A DNA stretch of 64,000 nt, from positions 1-64,000 of the forward strand of contig NZ_JIAH01000001.1 of NCBI RefSeq assembly GCF_000688415.1, read 5' to 3'. This DNA is from Corynebacterium pseudodiphtheriticum DSM 44287. Its GTDB lineage: Bacteria > Actinomycetota > Actinomycetes > Mycobacteriales > Mycobacteriaceae. The number at the start of each line of letters is the position of its first letter. Within the stretch, counting starts at the first letter, position 1. The translations under genes and the position numbers were made by a program. Below the pieces are notes generated by a model. The model was not told where the DNA came from and did not search any database. It saw only the letters and a program-made list of their open reading frames with translations. Positions 1 to 9,162 of the stretch are shown here, in pieces.

Positions 1-140
1 CATACCGGTTTTTGGCTGGTGTTTTTCGTGAGAGATTAATTTTTGTTGTGCTTTGCGTCCACTATGCAGTGTTTGACACACCACGCCGTGTTTGTGTGGT
101 TGACGGGCACATGGTTTTTTGTGTGTTGTCTGGTTGGTTG
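1..140 (+). other. 23S-5S rRNA internal spacer (partial)
   Basis: T/G-rich, non-coding sequence directly upstream of the 5S gene, so it is most likely the transcribed spacer between 23S and 5S rRNA. The 23S 3' end is not recognisable here and presumably lies before the window. Open frames crossing this stretch also cross the 5S gene and are not credible. Confidence 0.65.
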
Positions 141-260
141 TGTCGGTGGTTGATAGCGGCAGGGAAACGCCCGGTCCCATTCCGAACCCGGAAGCTAAGC
201 CTGCGTCGCGCTGATGGTACTGCACTCGGGAGGGTGTGGGAGAGTAGGTTGCTGCCGACA
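141..260 (+). rRNA. rrf: 5S ribosomal RNA
   Basis: About 120 nt with the conserved 5S core (GAAACGCCCGGTCCCATTCC, followed by GAACCCGGAAGCTAAG) and the downstream GATGGTACTGCACTCGGGAG block. The ends pair as the terminal helix: TGTCGGTGGT at the 5' end with GCTGCCGACA at the 3' end, allowing G:U pairs. It is the last gene of an rRNA operon whose 16S and 23S genes lie upstream of the window. Exact ends may be off by one or two bases. Confidence 0.93.
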
Positions 261-290
261 CTATATAATTTCATGTTTGGTTGTTTGTTT

Positions 291-334
291 GGCCCGTGGT
301 TGGGTGCACCCTGGTGGTGCATTCAATCACGGGC
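291..334 (+). terminator. rRNA operon terminator
   Basis: A long hairpin 30 bases after the 5S gene. The left arm (291-310) pairs with the right arm (314-334) over about 20 bp with a few G:U pairs, and flanking TGTTT/AAACA bases extend the stem. There is no clear U-tract, but position and stability suit the end of the rrn transcript. Confidence 0.7.
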
Positions 335-456
335 CACAAACATATCCACACCCAATTTATGGAGCCAGGTTTTCGTGGCTCAGCATATTACCTTTGAACG
401 CGCTTAAGTGCGCCACAAGAGGCAGAGTCCGGACGACAGTGGATTTTTTTCTTAGT

Positions 457-1002
457 CTAATTTTGGGTCTTATAACCAGCAAACTCACATCCGCTATCAG
501 CTGCAAATACCCCACGTCGACTTTCTTTCGCTTCGGCAGCAGCCCGCTCAATTTCTTCGTAAAATAGTGTGTTTGGTTGCACCAAGATCGGTACTGCTAA
601 ACCAGCAGCGGCGACTTCTCGGTTTACAAAGGTTTCTCCGGCATATACTCCTGCTAGCTCTCGCCCATAGTGGTCAGCTTGTTCCTGATCATAAACCAAC
701 TGCACTTGCGTACCTTCCGGAATCAGGTCTTCGACAAACTGTTTGGCCTCGTCGGCGTAACATTCTTTATTGAGTTCCGGCGTATCTATATTCAACAGTC
801 GGACCCGCGTCGTTTCCGAAGTTCCAGGCTTCCTTACGCGAATAGTATCGCCATCGACGATGCTAGCGACAACCGCAGTCCTTTCTATGCGCTCTGGCAT
901 CTGCCCGTTGTCTATATCGGAACCCAGTAATTGATAGCCCCCGTATAGAAGGGCTGCAATAATTGTAAGTCCGAGCGCAGATTTCGATCTCCTCTGGTCC
1001 AC
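457..1002 (-). CDS. Membrane-anchored thermonuclease (SNase) homologue
   Basis: A 181-residue staphylococcal-nuclease-fold protein, expected to cleave DNA/RNA phosphodiester bonds with Ca2+. Residues 9-27 form one hydrophobic segment, a signal anchor, so the domain should face outside. The catalytic set is in place: DGDT at 50-53, R68 and E76 in RLLNIDTPE, and R114 in DHYGRE, with the family's R-to-E spacing of eight. The start is GTG at 1002, chosen because a perfect AGGAGG lies six bases upstream (1009-1014). It is transcribed toward the rRNA operon and is not part of the rightward train that follows. The family is certain; the biological role (nutrient scavenging, extracellular DNA turnover) is inference. 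Confidence 0.88.
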   Translation of the reverse strand: MDQRRSKSALGLTIIAALLYGGYQLLGSDIDNGQMPERIERTAVVASIVDGDTIRVRKPGTSETTRVRLLNIDTPELNKECYADEAKQFVEDLIPEGTQVQLVYDQEQADHYGRELAGVYAGETFVNREVAAAGLAVPILVQPNTLFYEEIERAAAEAKESRRGVFAADSGCEFAGYKTQN

Positions 1003-1316
1003 CGTTTGCCTCCTGGCTGTTTCAGCGTTCTTCGGTTAATTATTTTTCCCGGTGCAGGTTTAACGTTTCTCGGCTTAGCATAATCCGGAGCTTTTAGTTC
1101 TTTAGGGCCAGGTCCGCTCAGCGTAGTCCAACGAGCCTTCGTCGCCTTCGCTGTCCCAACCTCTTCTGTTTTCTTTTCCTACCTTTACACGCTTTGCCAT
1201 GTCGTCCGCTAACGGTGATTCCGCCTACTGTAGCTATCGCTGCTCTATCCAGTTCGCTAAGCTAGCTGGAAGCTGGCAGATTTTTGGCGCAACGATAATT
1301 AGAAAGAGGATCCTGT
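1003..1316. other. Gene-poor intergenic region
   Basis: This 314-base gap separates the divergent nuclease and TPR genes and must hold both promoters. I find no tRNA fold, no conserved RNA motif and no frame with credible coding features. A pyrimidine-rich run lies around 1135-1190. The nuclease ribosome-binding site is at the left edge and GAAAGAGG for the TPR gene at the right edge. No convincing -35/-10 pair could be assigned. Confidence 0.6.
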
Positions 1317-2150
1317 ATGAATAAACCCGCGGGTCGACCACGGCGAACTGGAAACAAAGGCAACAAACGGACCCACAGCCAGAATCGCGGGGGCAGGCAA
1401 TTCGATTCCCAGCGTTCCGCGAAGGCGAATAAGGGGCCCCAGAAACCTGGTTTCCGGGAAGATCGCTTGAACAAACGCTCAACAGAGCCTGATCTACCAG
1501 ATGATATTGATCCAACCGTCCTGGATCCAACTGTTCTGCAAGATTTGAAGGTCTTGTCGAAAGATAACGCGGATTCTGTAGCTAAACACATGATTATGTC
1601 GGCTACGCTGATGGAAGAAGATCCACAGCTAGCATTGCGTCATGCCCGCGCAGCTAAGGACCGTGCCGGCCGAGTTTCGGTCGCTCGGGAGGTAAACGGC
1701 ATCGCGGCCTATCATGCTGGTGAGTGGAAAGAGGCTCTAGCAGAGCTCCGCGCTTCGCGACGTATGCACGGTGGTCCCGGTCTTTTGGCCGTAATGGCTG
1801 ACTGCGAACGCGGCCTTGGGCGGCCGGAAAAAGCTATCGAATTATCAAAGTCACCAGAAGCCCGCAATTTACCTCTCGACGAGGCCATTGAATTAGCGAT
1901 TGTCGCCGCGGGTGCTCGCCTAGATCAGCAACAGGCGGACAGCGCCGTGATTACTTTGCAGCGCGCTAATCCAGATAAAGCTGATCGGGGGATGGCAGCT
2001 GTGCGCCTGAGCTATGCCTACGCCAACGCACTGTTGGAGGCCGGCCGTCGTGACGAAGCTCTGGATTGGTTCGAGCACGCTGCTGAAATTGATGAAGAAG
2101 AGTGGACTGATGCAGAAGTGCGCTTAGAGGAGTTGAAGAAAAGCTCATGA
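1317..2150 (+). CDS. TPR-like repeat protein (Rv1691-type)
   Basis: A 277-residue protein. The first ~55 residues are very basic and low in complexity (Arg, Lys, Asn, Gly-rich). The rest is alanine-rich alpha-helical repeat sequence of tetratricopeptide type, such as ALRHARAAKDRAGR and ALLEAGRRDEALDWFEHA, ending in an acidic tail. By position it matches the TPR gene that precedes the HAD phosphatase and tlyA in mycobacteria and corynebacteria. TPRs mediate protein-protein contacts; the basic head suggests RNA or ribosome binding, which is inference only. The ATG follows GAAAGAGG. The stop overlaps the next start by four bases, so the two are translationally coupled. Confidence 0.78.
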   Translation: MNKPAGRPRRTGNKGNKRTHSQNRGGRQFDSQRSAKANKGPQKPGFREDRLNKRSTEPDLPDDIDPTVLDPTVLQDLKVLSKDNADSVAKHMIMSATLMEEDPQLALRHARAAKDRAGRVSVAREVNGIAAYHAGEWKEALAELRASRRMHGGPGLLAVMADCERGLGRPEKAIELSKSPEARNLPLDEAIELAIVAAGARLDQQQADSAVITLQRANPDKADRGMAAVRLSYAYANALLEAGRRDEALDWFEHAAEIDEEEWTDAEVRLEELKKSS

Positions 2151-3175
2151 GTCTGTTAACTCAGCATGATGGTCTACTTGTCGACTTGGACGGCACGGTG
2201 TGGAATGGTGACACTCCCATTGCATCAGCTATTTCGGCACTGAACGATGTCTCCGTTCCCGTCGCCTTCGTAACTAATAACGCTTCAAAAGCCCATGCTG
2301 CCGTCGCTGAAAAACTCCGTGCCTTAGGGATAAACAACGAGAGTCCCACGGTGTTTAATTCGGTCGATGCAGTTGTGCAGCTGCTGCAACAAGAAGCTGA
2401 GCCGGGCACTACCGTGCTCGTTGTCGGCACCGCTTGGCTGCAAGAAACCATTGCAGACGCGGGGTACCGTGTAGTGACCTCAGCTGGCGACGACCCCGTC
2501 AACGCAGGGATCGCAGCAGTTGTGCAGGGGCATAACCCAGAAAATGGTTGGGCTCAGTTGTCGGAAATTGCATTGGCTGTTCGTGCCGGCGCTCGCTATA
2601 TTTTGACTAACGCGGACGCTTCACTGCCTACAGAACGTGGGTTTTATTTGGGCAACGGTGCGATGGCCGCTGCAGTTACAGCGTCTACTGGGGTGCTCCC
2701 CCGGGCAGCGGGTAAGCCGGAACCGGAGTTATTCCATTTGGCTGCGCAAAAGATCGGGGCAAAGAATCCGTTGTGCATTGGCGATCGCTTAAATACAGAT
2801 ATTGCTGGTGCCAACAACGCTGGTTTCGCTTCCTTACATGTACTTACAGGAGTTTCTGGGGCAATCGAGTTGCTTGAGGCACCACCGGAGCACCGGCCAA
2901 CTTATATTGGCGTTGATCTTGCTGATGTCCTCCTTCCCGCTGAACAACTACGACCCGGGGCGCAAAATGGTTTTACCGCGCGTGGCGATGGGCACGATGT
3001 TTTATTGGAACGCGGCTCGATAGAAGGTCACGGTAACAACGGCCAAGGGCAGGCTGCCCATTCGGCTGCTGCGTTGCGCACCGTGCTTGAAGTCGCGTGG
3101 GCACTGCCGAAGCCACCCCGGTATATCCATCCACGATCAGAGTTTGCCGAAAAAGCTGTAGACAGCTGGAACTAA
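2147..3175 (+). CDS. HAD-superfamily phosphatase (NagD-like, HAD-IIA)
   Basis: A 342-residue hydrolase. The nucleophile motif DLDGTVWNG lies near residues 13-21, the conserved VTNNAS motif II near 43, and the C-terminal metal motif is GDRLNTDIAGA. A large cap domain sits between, as in the NagD/PNPase subfamily, so it probably dephosphorylates a small phosphometabolite in the cytoplasm; the substrate is unknown. After the catalytic core (about residue 255) comes an extension of roughly 85 residues that is typical of actinobacterial members but has no assigned function. It overlaps the TPR gene by four bases (ATGA) and is followed after three bases by the 55-aa gene. Confidence 0.88.
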   Translation: MSLLTQHDGLLVDLDGTVWNGDTPIASAISALNDVSVPVAFVTNNASKAHAAVAEKLRALGINNESPTVFNSVDAVVQLLQQEAEPGTTVLVVGTAWLQETIADAGYRVVTSAGDDPVNAGIAAVVQGHNPENGWAQLSEIALAVRAGARYILTNADASLPTERGFYLGNGAMAAAVTASTGVLPRAAGKPEPELFHLAAQKIGAKNPLCIGDRLNTDIAGANNAGFASLHVLTGVSGAIELLEAPPEHRPTYIGVDLADVLLPAEQLRPGAQNGFTARGDGHDVLLERGSIEGHGNNGQGQAAHSAAALRTVLEVAWALPKPPRYIHPRSEFAEKAVDSWN

Positions 3176-3178
3176 GCC

Positions 3179-3346
3179 ATGTCTGTACCAAAACCGCGTG
3201 ACCCCAACACCCCATCGATTACCCCGGGCGAACTTGCCGACGAACTGGCCCATGTGTTTGCACAACCAGCAACCGATCTAGAAATGGAAGCCGGACAACT
3301 CGAACGGGCACATCAGATCTTGCAACGTGGTCTACAAGAAAATTAG
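3179..3346 (+). CDS. Conserved 55-aa protein (Rv1693-like position)
   Basis: A 55-codon frame beginning ATGTCTGTACCAAAACCG and ending in TAG. The product starts MSVPKPRDPN and has an amphipathic helical centre (GELADELAHVF, then LEMEAGQLERAHQILQ). It is placed exactly between the HAD phosphatase and tlyA, where mycobacteria carry a 58-residue conserved gene (Rv1693). The gaps (three bases before, 64 after) suit an operon member. No function is known; the helices suggest a small partner of a neighbouring protein. It is short enough to be missed by gene finders using a 60-aa cutoff. Confidence 0.72.
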   Translation: MSVPKPRDPNTPSITPGELADELAHVFAQPATDLEMEAGQLERAHQILQRGLQEN

Positions 3347-3410
3347 CGCGTTGATCGCGGAAGTAGTCATCGCAACACGAAACACCGAGCTCAGGAATGA
3401 CGAGTAACCC

Positions 3411-4247
3411 ATGCACGACACGCACAAAGAATCGCGCTCACGGCTCGATGCAGCGCTGGTGTACCGCGAGTTGGCCCGGTCACGGGAACATGCGGTCAGA
3501 TTGATTAAAGATGGCTTGGTTGTTGTCGAGGGGACAGTTATTCGGAAACCCTCTTTCCCAGTGACGCATTCGAACTTGGTGACGGTTAGCGGTGGTGGCG
3601 CGCCGGAATGGGCATCGCGGGGCGCTTATAAATTGCTCGGAGCACTCGAGCAATTTGCGCCTGCAGGCCTGGATCTTACGGGCAAAAAGGTTCTTGATGC
3701 TGGTGCATCAACCGGAGGTTTTACTGATGTCTGTTTGCACTGTGGAGCCTCTATGGTCGTGGCCGCTGACGTCGGACGTGAGCAATTGATTCCGCGGTTG
3801 CGCAGCCACCCGCAGGTGTTGGTGAAAGAACAGCTTAATTTGCGGCACGTCACTGTTGATGACACGGATGGCTACTGCGATGCCATGGTTGGAGACTTAT
3901 CTTTTATCTCTTGGCGGTTAGTGCTGCCTGCTATTGCTTCGGTGCTTGCCGACGGTGCTGACCTACTTCCTATGGTCAAACCACAGTTTGAAGTCGGTAA
4001 GCATCGACTTGGAAATCGCGGAGTAGTGCGCAGCGCACAGCTACGAGAAGAAGTCACCATTGGGGTCGCTGAATTTGCTGCTGAGTTGGGCTTATCGACG
4101 CTAGCGGCAGGGGCCTCGCGACTGCCAGGCCCGAGCGGAAACGTAGAATACTTTTTATGGCTGAAAAAAGACGGTGGAGCACGGATGCCGTCTGACTCGG
4201 TTTTGCACGAGTTAATTCATAATGCGGTTGAGAAAGGACCACAGTGA
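3411..4247 (+). CDS. tlyA: 16S/23S rRNA 2'-O-methyltransferase TlyA
   Basis: A 278-residue TlyA. An N-terminal S4 RNA-binding domain (about 9-65, RLDAALVYRELARSREHAV) is followed by a Rossmann methyltransferase domain with the SAM motif LDAGASTGGFTDVCL near 94-108 and later motifs GDLSFIS and MVKPQFEVG. In mycobacteria TlyA methylates 16S C1409 and 23S C1920, which gives capreomycin/viomycin sensitivity; the same is expected here. Length is normal (Rv1694 is 268). The start codon ATG has only a weak ribosome-binding site. The 3' end overlaps the NAD kinase start by four bases (GTGA). Confidence 0.93.
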   Translation: MHDTHKESRSRLDAALVYRELARSREHAVRLIKDGLVVVEGTVIRKPSFPVTHSNLVTVSGGGAPEWASRGAYKLLGALEQFAPAGLDLTGKKVLDAGASTGGFTDVCLHCGASMVVAADVGREQLIPRLRSHPQVLVKEQLNLRHVTVDDTDGYCDAMVGDLSFISWRLVLPAIASVLADGADLLPMVKPQFEVGKHRLGNRGVVRSAQLREEVTIGVAEFAAELGLSTLAAGASRLPGPSGNVEYFLWLKKDGGARMPSDSVLHELIHNAVEKGPQ

Positions 4248-5242
4248 CGAGGTTGAACATGGCTGCTCAAAGCAACCGGCGCGCTAGTGACCAGCGTGTC
4301 GTCTTGTTGGTCCCGCATACTGGCAGCATGGGCAACGTAGCTACTACCGAACGCGTTGTTCGTTTGCTTTCTGCCGCTGGTATTTCTGTGCGCATCGTCG
4401 TTGATGATCGAACCACCGGCGTGAGCGAACATCCGTATCTCTCCCAGTATCCGTTGGTTGCTGCAGAACCAGAAGCTGCGCGCGGTTGCGAGCTGGTGCT
4501 TGTTCTCGGAGGAGATGGCACTTTTTTGCGTGCTGCAGACTTGGCACATGCAGTTGACGTCCCGGTCCTAGGCGTGAACATGGGCCATGTCGGATTTCTC
4601 GCTGAGTGGGAAGAAGAATCACTGGAGACCGCTGTGGAACGTGTGGTGCTACGTGATTATCGCATTGAAGAGCGCATGACCATTGACACGGTCGTAGTCG
4701 ATGCAGCTGGGGAAGAAGTTGGTCGTTCTTGGGCGCTCAATGAAGTTAGCATGCATAGTCAGAATCGACGTGGAGTGCTTGATGCCATTCTCGAAGTCGA
4801 CGGCCGGCCGGTGAGTTCATTCGGTTGCGATGGTGTGCTGATCTCGACACCGACGGGGTCTACCGCGTATTCGTTTTCTGCCGGTGGGCCAGTCTTGTGG
4901 CCTGAGTTGGATGCGATTTTGGTGGTGCCGAACAATGCGCACGCGCTTTTTGCTAAACCACTTGTAGTTTCACCGGCATCGACGGTGGCGGTAGAGTCCG
5001 CTTCGCAAACTGATGAGGCGGTCGTGATTATGGACGGTCATCGGCAAATCACTATGCCTCCGGGATCGCGAGTAGAGGTGGTTCGAGGCGCACATCCGAT
5101 TCGTTGGGTACGCTTGGATGATAAACCGTTCACCGACCGCCTCGTTAACAAATTTTGGTTGCCGGTGGAGGGGTGGCGTGGTCCACGGGGACTTTGCCGC
5201 GGGGCCAACGACACGGACGATGCACGAGGGGGAGGCGAGTAG
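4244..5242 (+). CDS. ppnK: NAD kinase
   Basis: A 332-residue NAD kinase that makes NADP from NAD with ATP or polyphosphate. It has the GGDGTFLRAA motif (near 91), HVGFLAEWE, the NEVSM motif and the glycine-rich STPTGSTAYSFSAGGP region. The GTG start at 4244 follows AAAGGA by five bases and overlaps tlyA by four; an in-frame ATG at 4259 with GAGG ahead is an alternative. The last ~35 residues after KPFTDRLVNKF are an extension with no recognisable motif. It sits in the conserved tlyA-ppnK-recN operon. Confidence 0.93.
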   Translation: MTRLNMAAQSNRRASDQRVVLLVPHTGSMGNVATTERVVRLLSAAGISVRIVVDDRTTGVSEHPYLSQYPLVAAEPEAARGCELVLVLGGDGTFLRAADLAHAVDVPVLGVNMGHVGFLAEWEEESLETAVERVVLRDYRIEERMTIDTVVVDAAGEEVGRSWALNEVSMHSQNRRGVLDAILEVDGRPVSSFGCDGVLISTPTGSTAYSFSAGGPVLWPELDAILVVPNNAHALFAKPLVVSPASTVAVESASQTDEAVVIMDGHRQITMPPGSRVEVVRGAHPIRWVRLDDKPFTDRLVNKFWLPVEGWRGPRGLCRGANDTDDARGGGE

Positions 5243-5250
5243 TCAAGGTT

Positions 5251-6978
5251 ATGCTCGCGGATATCACGATCGAAGATTTAGGCGTGATTCGTCATGCCTC
5301 AGCAGAACTGTCTTCCGGGTTAACCGTGCTCACTGGCGAGACCGGTGCCGGCAAAACCATGGTGGTTACCGGGCTTCGGTTGCTCGCAGGTAGCCGTGCC
5401 GACGCGTCCCGGGTACGAACGGGAGCTAAAAAAGCCGTCGTTGAAGGTAGCTTTCTCACTGATGAGCTTAGCTCCAGTACGCAACAATCGGTGAAAGAAA
5501 TCGTTGAATCTGGGGGCGGTTCTGCAGACGAAAATGGCGAATACATCGCTGCCCGCACGGTTAGCGCCCAGGGGAGATCTAAGGCGCACTTAGGAGGACG
5601 TTCGGTGCCTGCCGCGAAGCTGGCGGAATTTTCTTCCTATGTCTTGGCCATTCATGGGCAAAATGACCAACTCCGTTTGTTGGCTCCAGAAGAACAGCGT
5701 GCTGCGCTTGATCGGTTTGCGCCAAAGAATTCCGCTCTACTTGTGGATTACCAAGTTCATTATCGGGACTGGAAAAGATTGCAGCGAGACTTCAAAATTC
5801 GGACAGAGTCTCGTCGCGAGCTGGCTCAAGAAGTTGATCGTTTGCAATTCGCGATTGACGAAATCGACGAGATTTCGCCGGAAGCTGGTGAAGACGAGGA
5901 GCTGATTACCCGGATTCGTCGCTTGCAAGACGTCGACTCCCTCCGTGAACAAGCTATGTCAGCACTGACCGCGATCGACGGCGCGGAGGCTGCCGGTGGA
6001 TCAGACGGGTTTAGCGAAACTGACCCTGCTTCGACTCTCCTGGGGCAGGCGGAATCAGCGGTACGGGGCTCTGAGGACCCACAATTGTCTGCCTTGGCGG
6101 ACAAACTTGGCGATATCACTACGCAATTAGGGGAAATATCCGCAGAACTTGGCGGCTTTCTTGGGGAGCTACCGGCAGATCCAGATCAGTTAGAATCTGC
6201 ACTTCAACGCCAGCACGAACTGAAAAACTTGACGCGCAAATATGCCCCGACGATTAGCGAAGTGATTGCGTGGCGCGACGCTGCGGAAAAACGGTTAGCG
6301 AGCATCGACACTTCAGCCCATGCACTCGAAGAATTGCAAAAGCGCATGCAAACGGCAGAGAAAAATATGCGTGCGGCTGCGAAAAAACTTTCTGCTGCAC
6401 GCCTTAGAGCCGCTGGGGAATTAGAAAAGGCGGTAACCGCCGAGATACAGGGCTTGGCAATGCCGAAAGCACGTTTAGAGGTTGCTGTTCGACAAATCCA
6501 GCCAGCAGAATCTGGTGCTGATGAGGTTGAACTGCTACTTGCGCCGAATGATGCAGCACGGGCACAACCGCTTTCTACCGCTGCGTCCGGTGGCGAATTA
6601 TCGCGCGTGATGCTGGCATTGGAAGTCATCATTTCTGCAGAAACTACTGGTGCCACGATGGTTTTTGATGAAGTTGATGCTGGCGTCGGCGGCCGTGCGG
6701 CGGTCGAGATAGGCCGGCGTTTGGCCCGCTTGGCGGTGCATAATCAGGTCATCGTCGTCACGCATCTACCACAGGTCGCAGCTTATGCGGATACACATTT
6801 GCACGTAGCTAAAGAAGTCACTGATGAGACAGTCACCTCTGGCGTGCTCACGTTGGGTTATGAGCAACGCGTGGAGGAACTTGCCCGCATGTTAGCCGGT
6901 TTGGATGACACAGAGACTGGGCGTGCGCATGCAGCAGAATTATTAGATAAGGCAGACCAGGACAAAACTACCCGGTAA
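5251..6978 (+). CDS. recN: DNA repair ATPase RecN
   Basis: A 575-residue SMC-like protein that holds broken DNA ends during recombinational repair. The N-terminal half-ATPase has Walker A GETGAGKTMV near residue 30 and the Q-loop stretch AIHGQNDQLRLL. A long coiled-coil region follows (about 155-390). The C-terminal half carries the signature SGGELSRVMLALE, Walker B TMVFDEVDAGVGG and VTHLPQVAAYAD. The ATG at 5251 is chosen because MLADITIEDLGVI is the family's normal N-terminus; an upstream frame would add 32 residues overlapping ppnK. It begins eight bases after the ppnK stop. Confidence 0.95.
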   Translation: MLADITIEDLGVIRHASAELSSGLTVLTGETGAGKTMVVTGLRLLAGSRADASRVRTGAKKAVVEGSFLTDELSSSTQQSVKEIVESGGGSADENGEYIAARTVSAQGRSKAHLGGRSVPAAKLAEFSSYVLAIHGQNDQLRLLAPEEQRAALDRFAPKNSALLVDYQVHYRDWKRLQRDFKIRTESRRELAQEVDRLQFAIDEIDEISPEAGEDEELITRIRRLQDVDSLREQAMSALTAIDGAEAAGGSDGFSETDPASTLLGQAESAVRGSEDPQLSALADKLGDITTQLGEISAELGGFLGELPADPDQLESALQRQHELKNLTRKYAPTISEVIAWRDAAEKRLASIDTSAHALEELQKRMQTAEKNMRAAAKKLSAARLRAAGELEKAVTAEIQGLAMPKARLEVAVRQIQPAESGADEVELLLAPNDAARAQPLSTAASGGELSRVMLALEVIISAETTGATMVFDEVDAGVGGRAAVEIGRRLARLAVHNQVIVVTHLPQVAAYADTHLHVAKEVTDETVTSGVLTLGYEQRVEELARMLAGLDDTETGRAHAAELLDKADQDKTTR

Positions 6979-7028
6979 CAGGCGCGCCTTGGCCACTACC
7001 GGGGACAATCCGTGTTAAATATTCCCGC

Positions 7029-8213
7029 ATGGGGTTGTTTAACAAAGATGCCGATCTTCCTGGAGTTCAGGCCACTGTGCGTGATTGCACTCCTGGCGGA
7101 AAGGGAATGCGCAAATTCCAACGTGGCGATATCGCAGTGATTAACGCTGCCGATATAACTCGGCGGGAGGCACAAAACCTCGTTGATGCCGGCCCGTCAG
7201 TGGTAATTAACGTCGCTCGATTCACCGAAGGCGGCGTGCCAAATTATGGCCCGCACATGTTGCTAGACGAAGATGTTGTGCTGTTGGAAAACGCCGGGGA
7301 GGGCTTTGCCTCTGCAATGCGCGAAGGCAAAAAAGCGCGCGTGACCGAAGAAGGTGAAATCTACCTAGGGGATCGTTTCATCGGCAAAGGCGATCCGGTG
7401 AATCGTGAATCCGCGGAAAAGGCTTTTGCGGAAGCACAACAATCCCTCATTGATCATATGGAGGCATATTTCGGCAACACAATCCAGTTTATTCATTCGG
7501 AAGGGCCGCTGTTGATTGACGGCTTAGGCATTCCTGATGTTCCAACTGGTCTGGCAGGACGCAAAGTCCTCGTGGTTAGTCCTGGTGTGCACCATCGTGC
7601 GCAAATCAAGAATTTGCGCAATTTCATTCGCGAATATCAGCCATCGATTATCGGCGTGGAACAAGCCGCTGATACTTTGCTGGAAATGGGGTATACCCCA
7701 GATATTATCGTTGGTAACCCCACTGCAATGGAGGCCGATTCACTGCGTTGTGGTGCGCAGGTTGTGTTGCCAGCAGACCCAGATGGGCATGCCCCAGGTC
7801 TGGAGCGGATCCAGGATCTCGGCGTTGGAGCCATGACTTTCCCGGCAGCGATTGATAATGCTACTGATCTAGCATTGCTTTTGGCTGATTACCACGGCGC
7901 AAGCTTCATTGTGAACGCCGGCAGCACATTGGACTTAGGAGATATCTTCCAACAAGCAGAATATGCCAGCCCCGCGGCGTTGTTGACCAGGACCAAAGTA
8001 GGTTCGAAACTCGTAGATGCTAATGCGGTTATTGGCTTGTACCAGACTGGCAGAGGTGTTGCTGCAGGTTGGCTTTGGGCAGCACTTGGGGTCTTGGTGG
8101 CGCTAGCTGCGTTAGTGCTGATTGTTGGTATCGCGGGAAGCGGTAATTTCGCTGAGAACATTGCTTCTACGTGGGATAATATTTTCGCGACTGTGCAAGG
8201 TTGGTTTAGCTAA
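7029..8213 (+). CDS. steA: Septation/envelope protein SteA
   Basis: A 394-residue protein of the SteA family (Rv1697, C. glutamicum cg1603). The central cytoplasmic domain resembles thiamin-pyrophosphokinase folds (around 175-330, with PDIIVGNPTAME). One membrane helix (about 346-366) lies near the C-terminus with a short tail. In C. glutamicum SteA works with SteB in daughter-cell separation by promoting peptidoglycan hydrolysis; I assume the same role. No strong ribosome-binding site precedes the ATG. Its stop overlaps the steB start by one base (TAATG), fitting a two-protein complex. Confidence 0.88.
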   Translation: MGLFNKDADLPGVQATVRDCTPGGKGMRKFQRGDIAVINAADITRREAQNLVDAGPSVVINVARFTEGGVPNYGPHMLLDEDVVLLENAGEGFASAMREGKKARVTEEGEIYLGDRFIGKGDPVNRESAEKAFAEAQQSLIDHMEAYFGNTIQFIHSEGPLLIDGLGIPDVPTGLAGRKVLVVSPGVHHRAQIKNLRNFIREYQPSIIGVEQAADTLLEMGYTPDIIVGNPTAMEADSLRCGAQVVLPADPDGHAPGLERIQDLGVGAMTFPAAIDNATDLALLLADYHGASFIVNAGSTLDLGDIFQQAEYASPAALLTRTKVGSKLVDANAVIGLYQTGRGVAAGWLWAALGVLVALAALVLIVGIAGSGNFAENIASTWDNIFATVQGWFS

Positions 8214-9160
8214 TGGCTGGTACTCCACGAGCAGGTGTCGGAATCGCTGGTGCCGGAATCGGTCTAGCTCTAGGTGCGGGGCTGGGGGTATTTTTGCTTA
8301 GCCCTAATATCCCGGGTGCGATGAATACTGGTGCGTCCAGTGATACTGTGGCGAGTTCTGAATATGAGTCGCTGGAAGCCGAAGGAAAATTCGCGCAGCG
8401 CAAAGCCGAAGCCGCTGATGAGGTCGTTGCTGCCGCCGGGCAAGATATCATTAATGGCGTACTCGATGAACAGCCTGTTTTGGTGCTAGCAACAGCCGAT
8501 GCCAGCGACGAGGATGTAGAAAAACTGCGGGCATCATTGCAACGAGCTGGTGCGATTGATTCGGGGTTAATTAAACTTTCCGAGAAGTTTTTTACTCAAA
8601 ACGGTGCAGACCAGCTTAAAACGATAGTGGCAAATACCTTGCCTGCGGGTACTGAACTTTCTGCCGATAATCGGGATCCTGGCACCCATGCAGGACAAGC
8701 GTTGGGCGCGGCTCTGACCTTTGCCGAAGGCACGGATACACCGAATTCCACCACGGAAGACCGAGGGTTACTGCTGGAAACTTTAGCGGACGCTGAGTAT
8801 TTAGAGTATGAGTCCGGCACTATCCTTCCCGGGCAGGCTATCGTAATGGTCACCGGATCCGGCTCTACGGCTAGCGGTGCAGATTTTGTGGCAAAAAACC
8901 AAGCTGCTTTCGCCGAAGCCCTGGATGAAGCGGGCGGGGCCACTGTAATTGCCGGTCGCGTAGGTCATGACGAGGCGAGCAACGTGATTACTCAATTGCG
9001 TGGAAGCGACAGCACCGCCGGAGCTGTAAGCACTGTCGAAGCCGTGGATCAGACATGGGGACGCTTGGCGGCGGTTCTCGCCGTCGCCGAACAACTAGAA
9101 GGCGGCAGCGGCGCTTATGGCTTTTCCGAAAACGCCGATGAGGTTTTGCCGGAGCATTAA
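8213..9160 (+). CDS. steB: SteB / MctB-family membrane-anchored protein
   Basis: A 315-residue protein with an N-terminal signal anchor (about 8-29, Gly/Ala-rich) followed by a large extracytoplasmic domain with coiled-coil-prone sequence (EYESLEAEGKFAQRKAEAA). It is the homologue of Rv1698 (MctB, linked to copper export) and C. glutamicum SteB, the partner of SteA. The C-terminal part has alternating alpha/beta sequence with no catalytic motif. It is coupled to steA (one-base overlap) and followed two bases later by the NUDIX gene. Its role in cell separation is known from C. glutamicum and is inferred here. Confidence 0.85.
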   Translation: MAGTPRAGVGIAGAGIGLALGAGLGVFLLSPNIPGAMNTGASSDTVASSEYESLEAEGKFAQRKAEAADEVVAAAGQDIINGVLDEQPVLVLATADASDEDVEKLRASLQRAGAIDSGLIKLSEKFFTQNGADQLKTIVANTLPAGTELSADNRDPGTHAGQALGAALTFAEGTDTPNSTTEDRGLLLETLADAEYLEYESGTILPGQAIVMVTGSGSTASGADFVAKNQAAFAEALDEAGGATVIAGRVGHDEASNVITQLRGSDSTAGAVSTVEAVDQTWGRLAAVLAVAEQLEGGSGAYGFSENADEVLPEH

Positions 9161-9162
9161 GC

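Noticed and set aside
12..567. Open frames on both strands across the 5S region
   Set aside because: They cover the 5S gene and its terminator hairpin; composition is repetitive and no ribosome-binding site fits.
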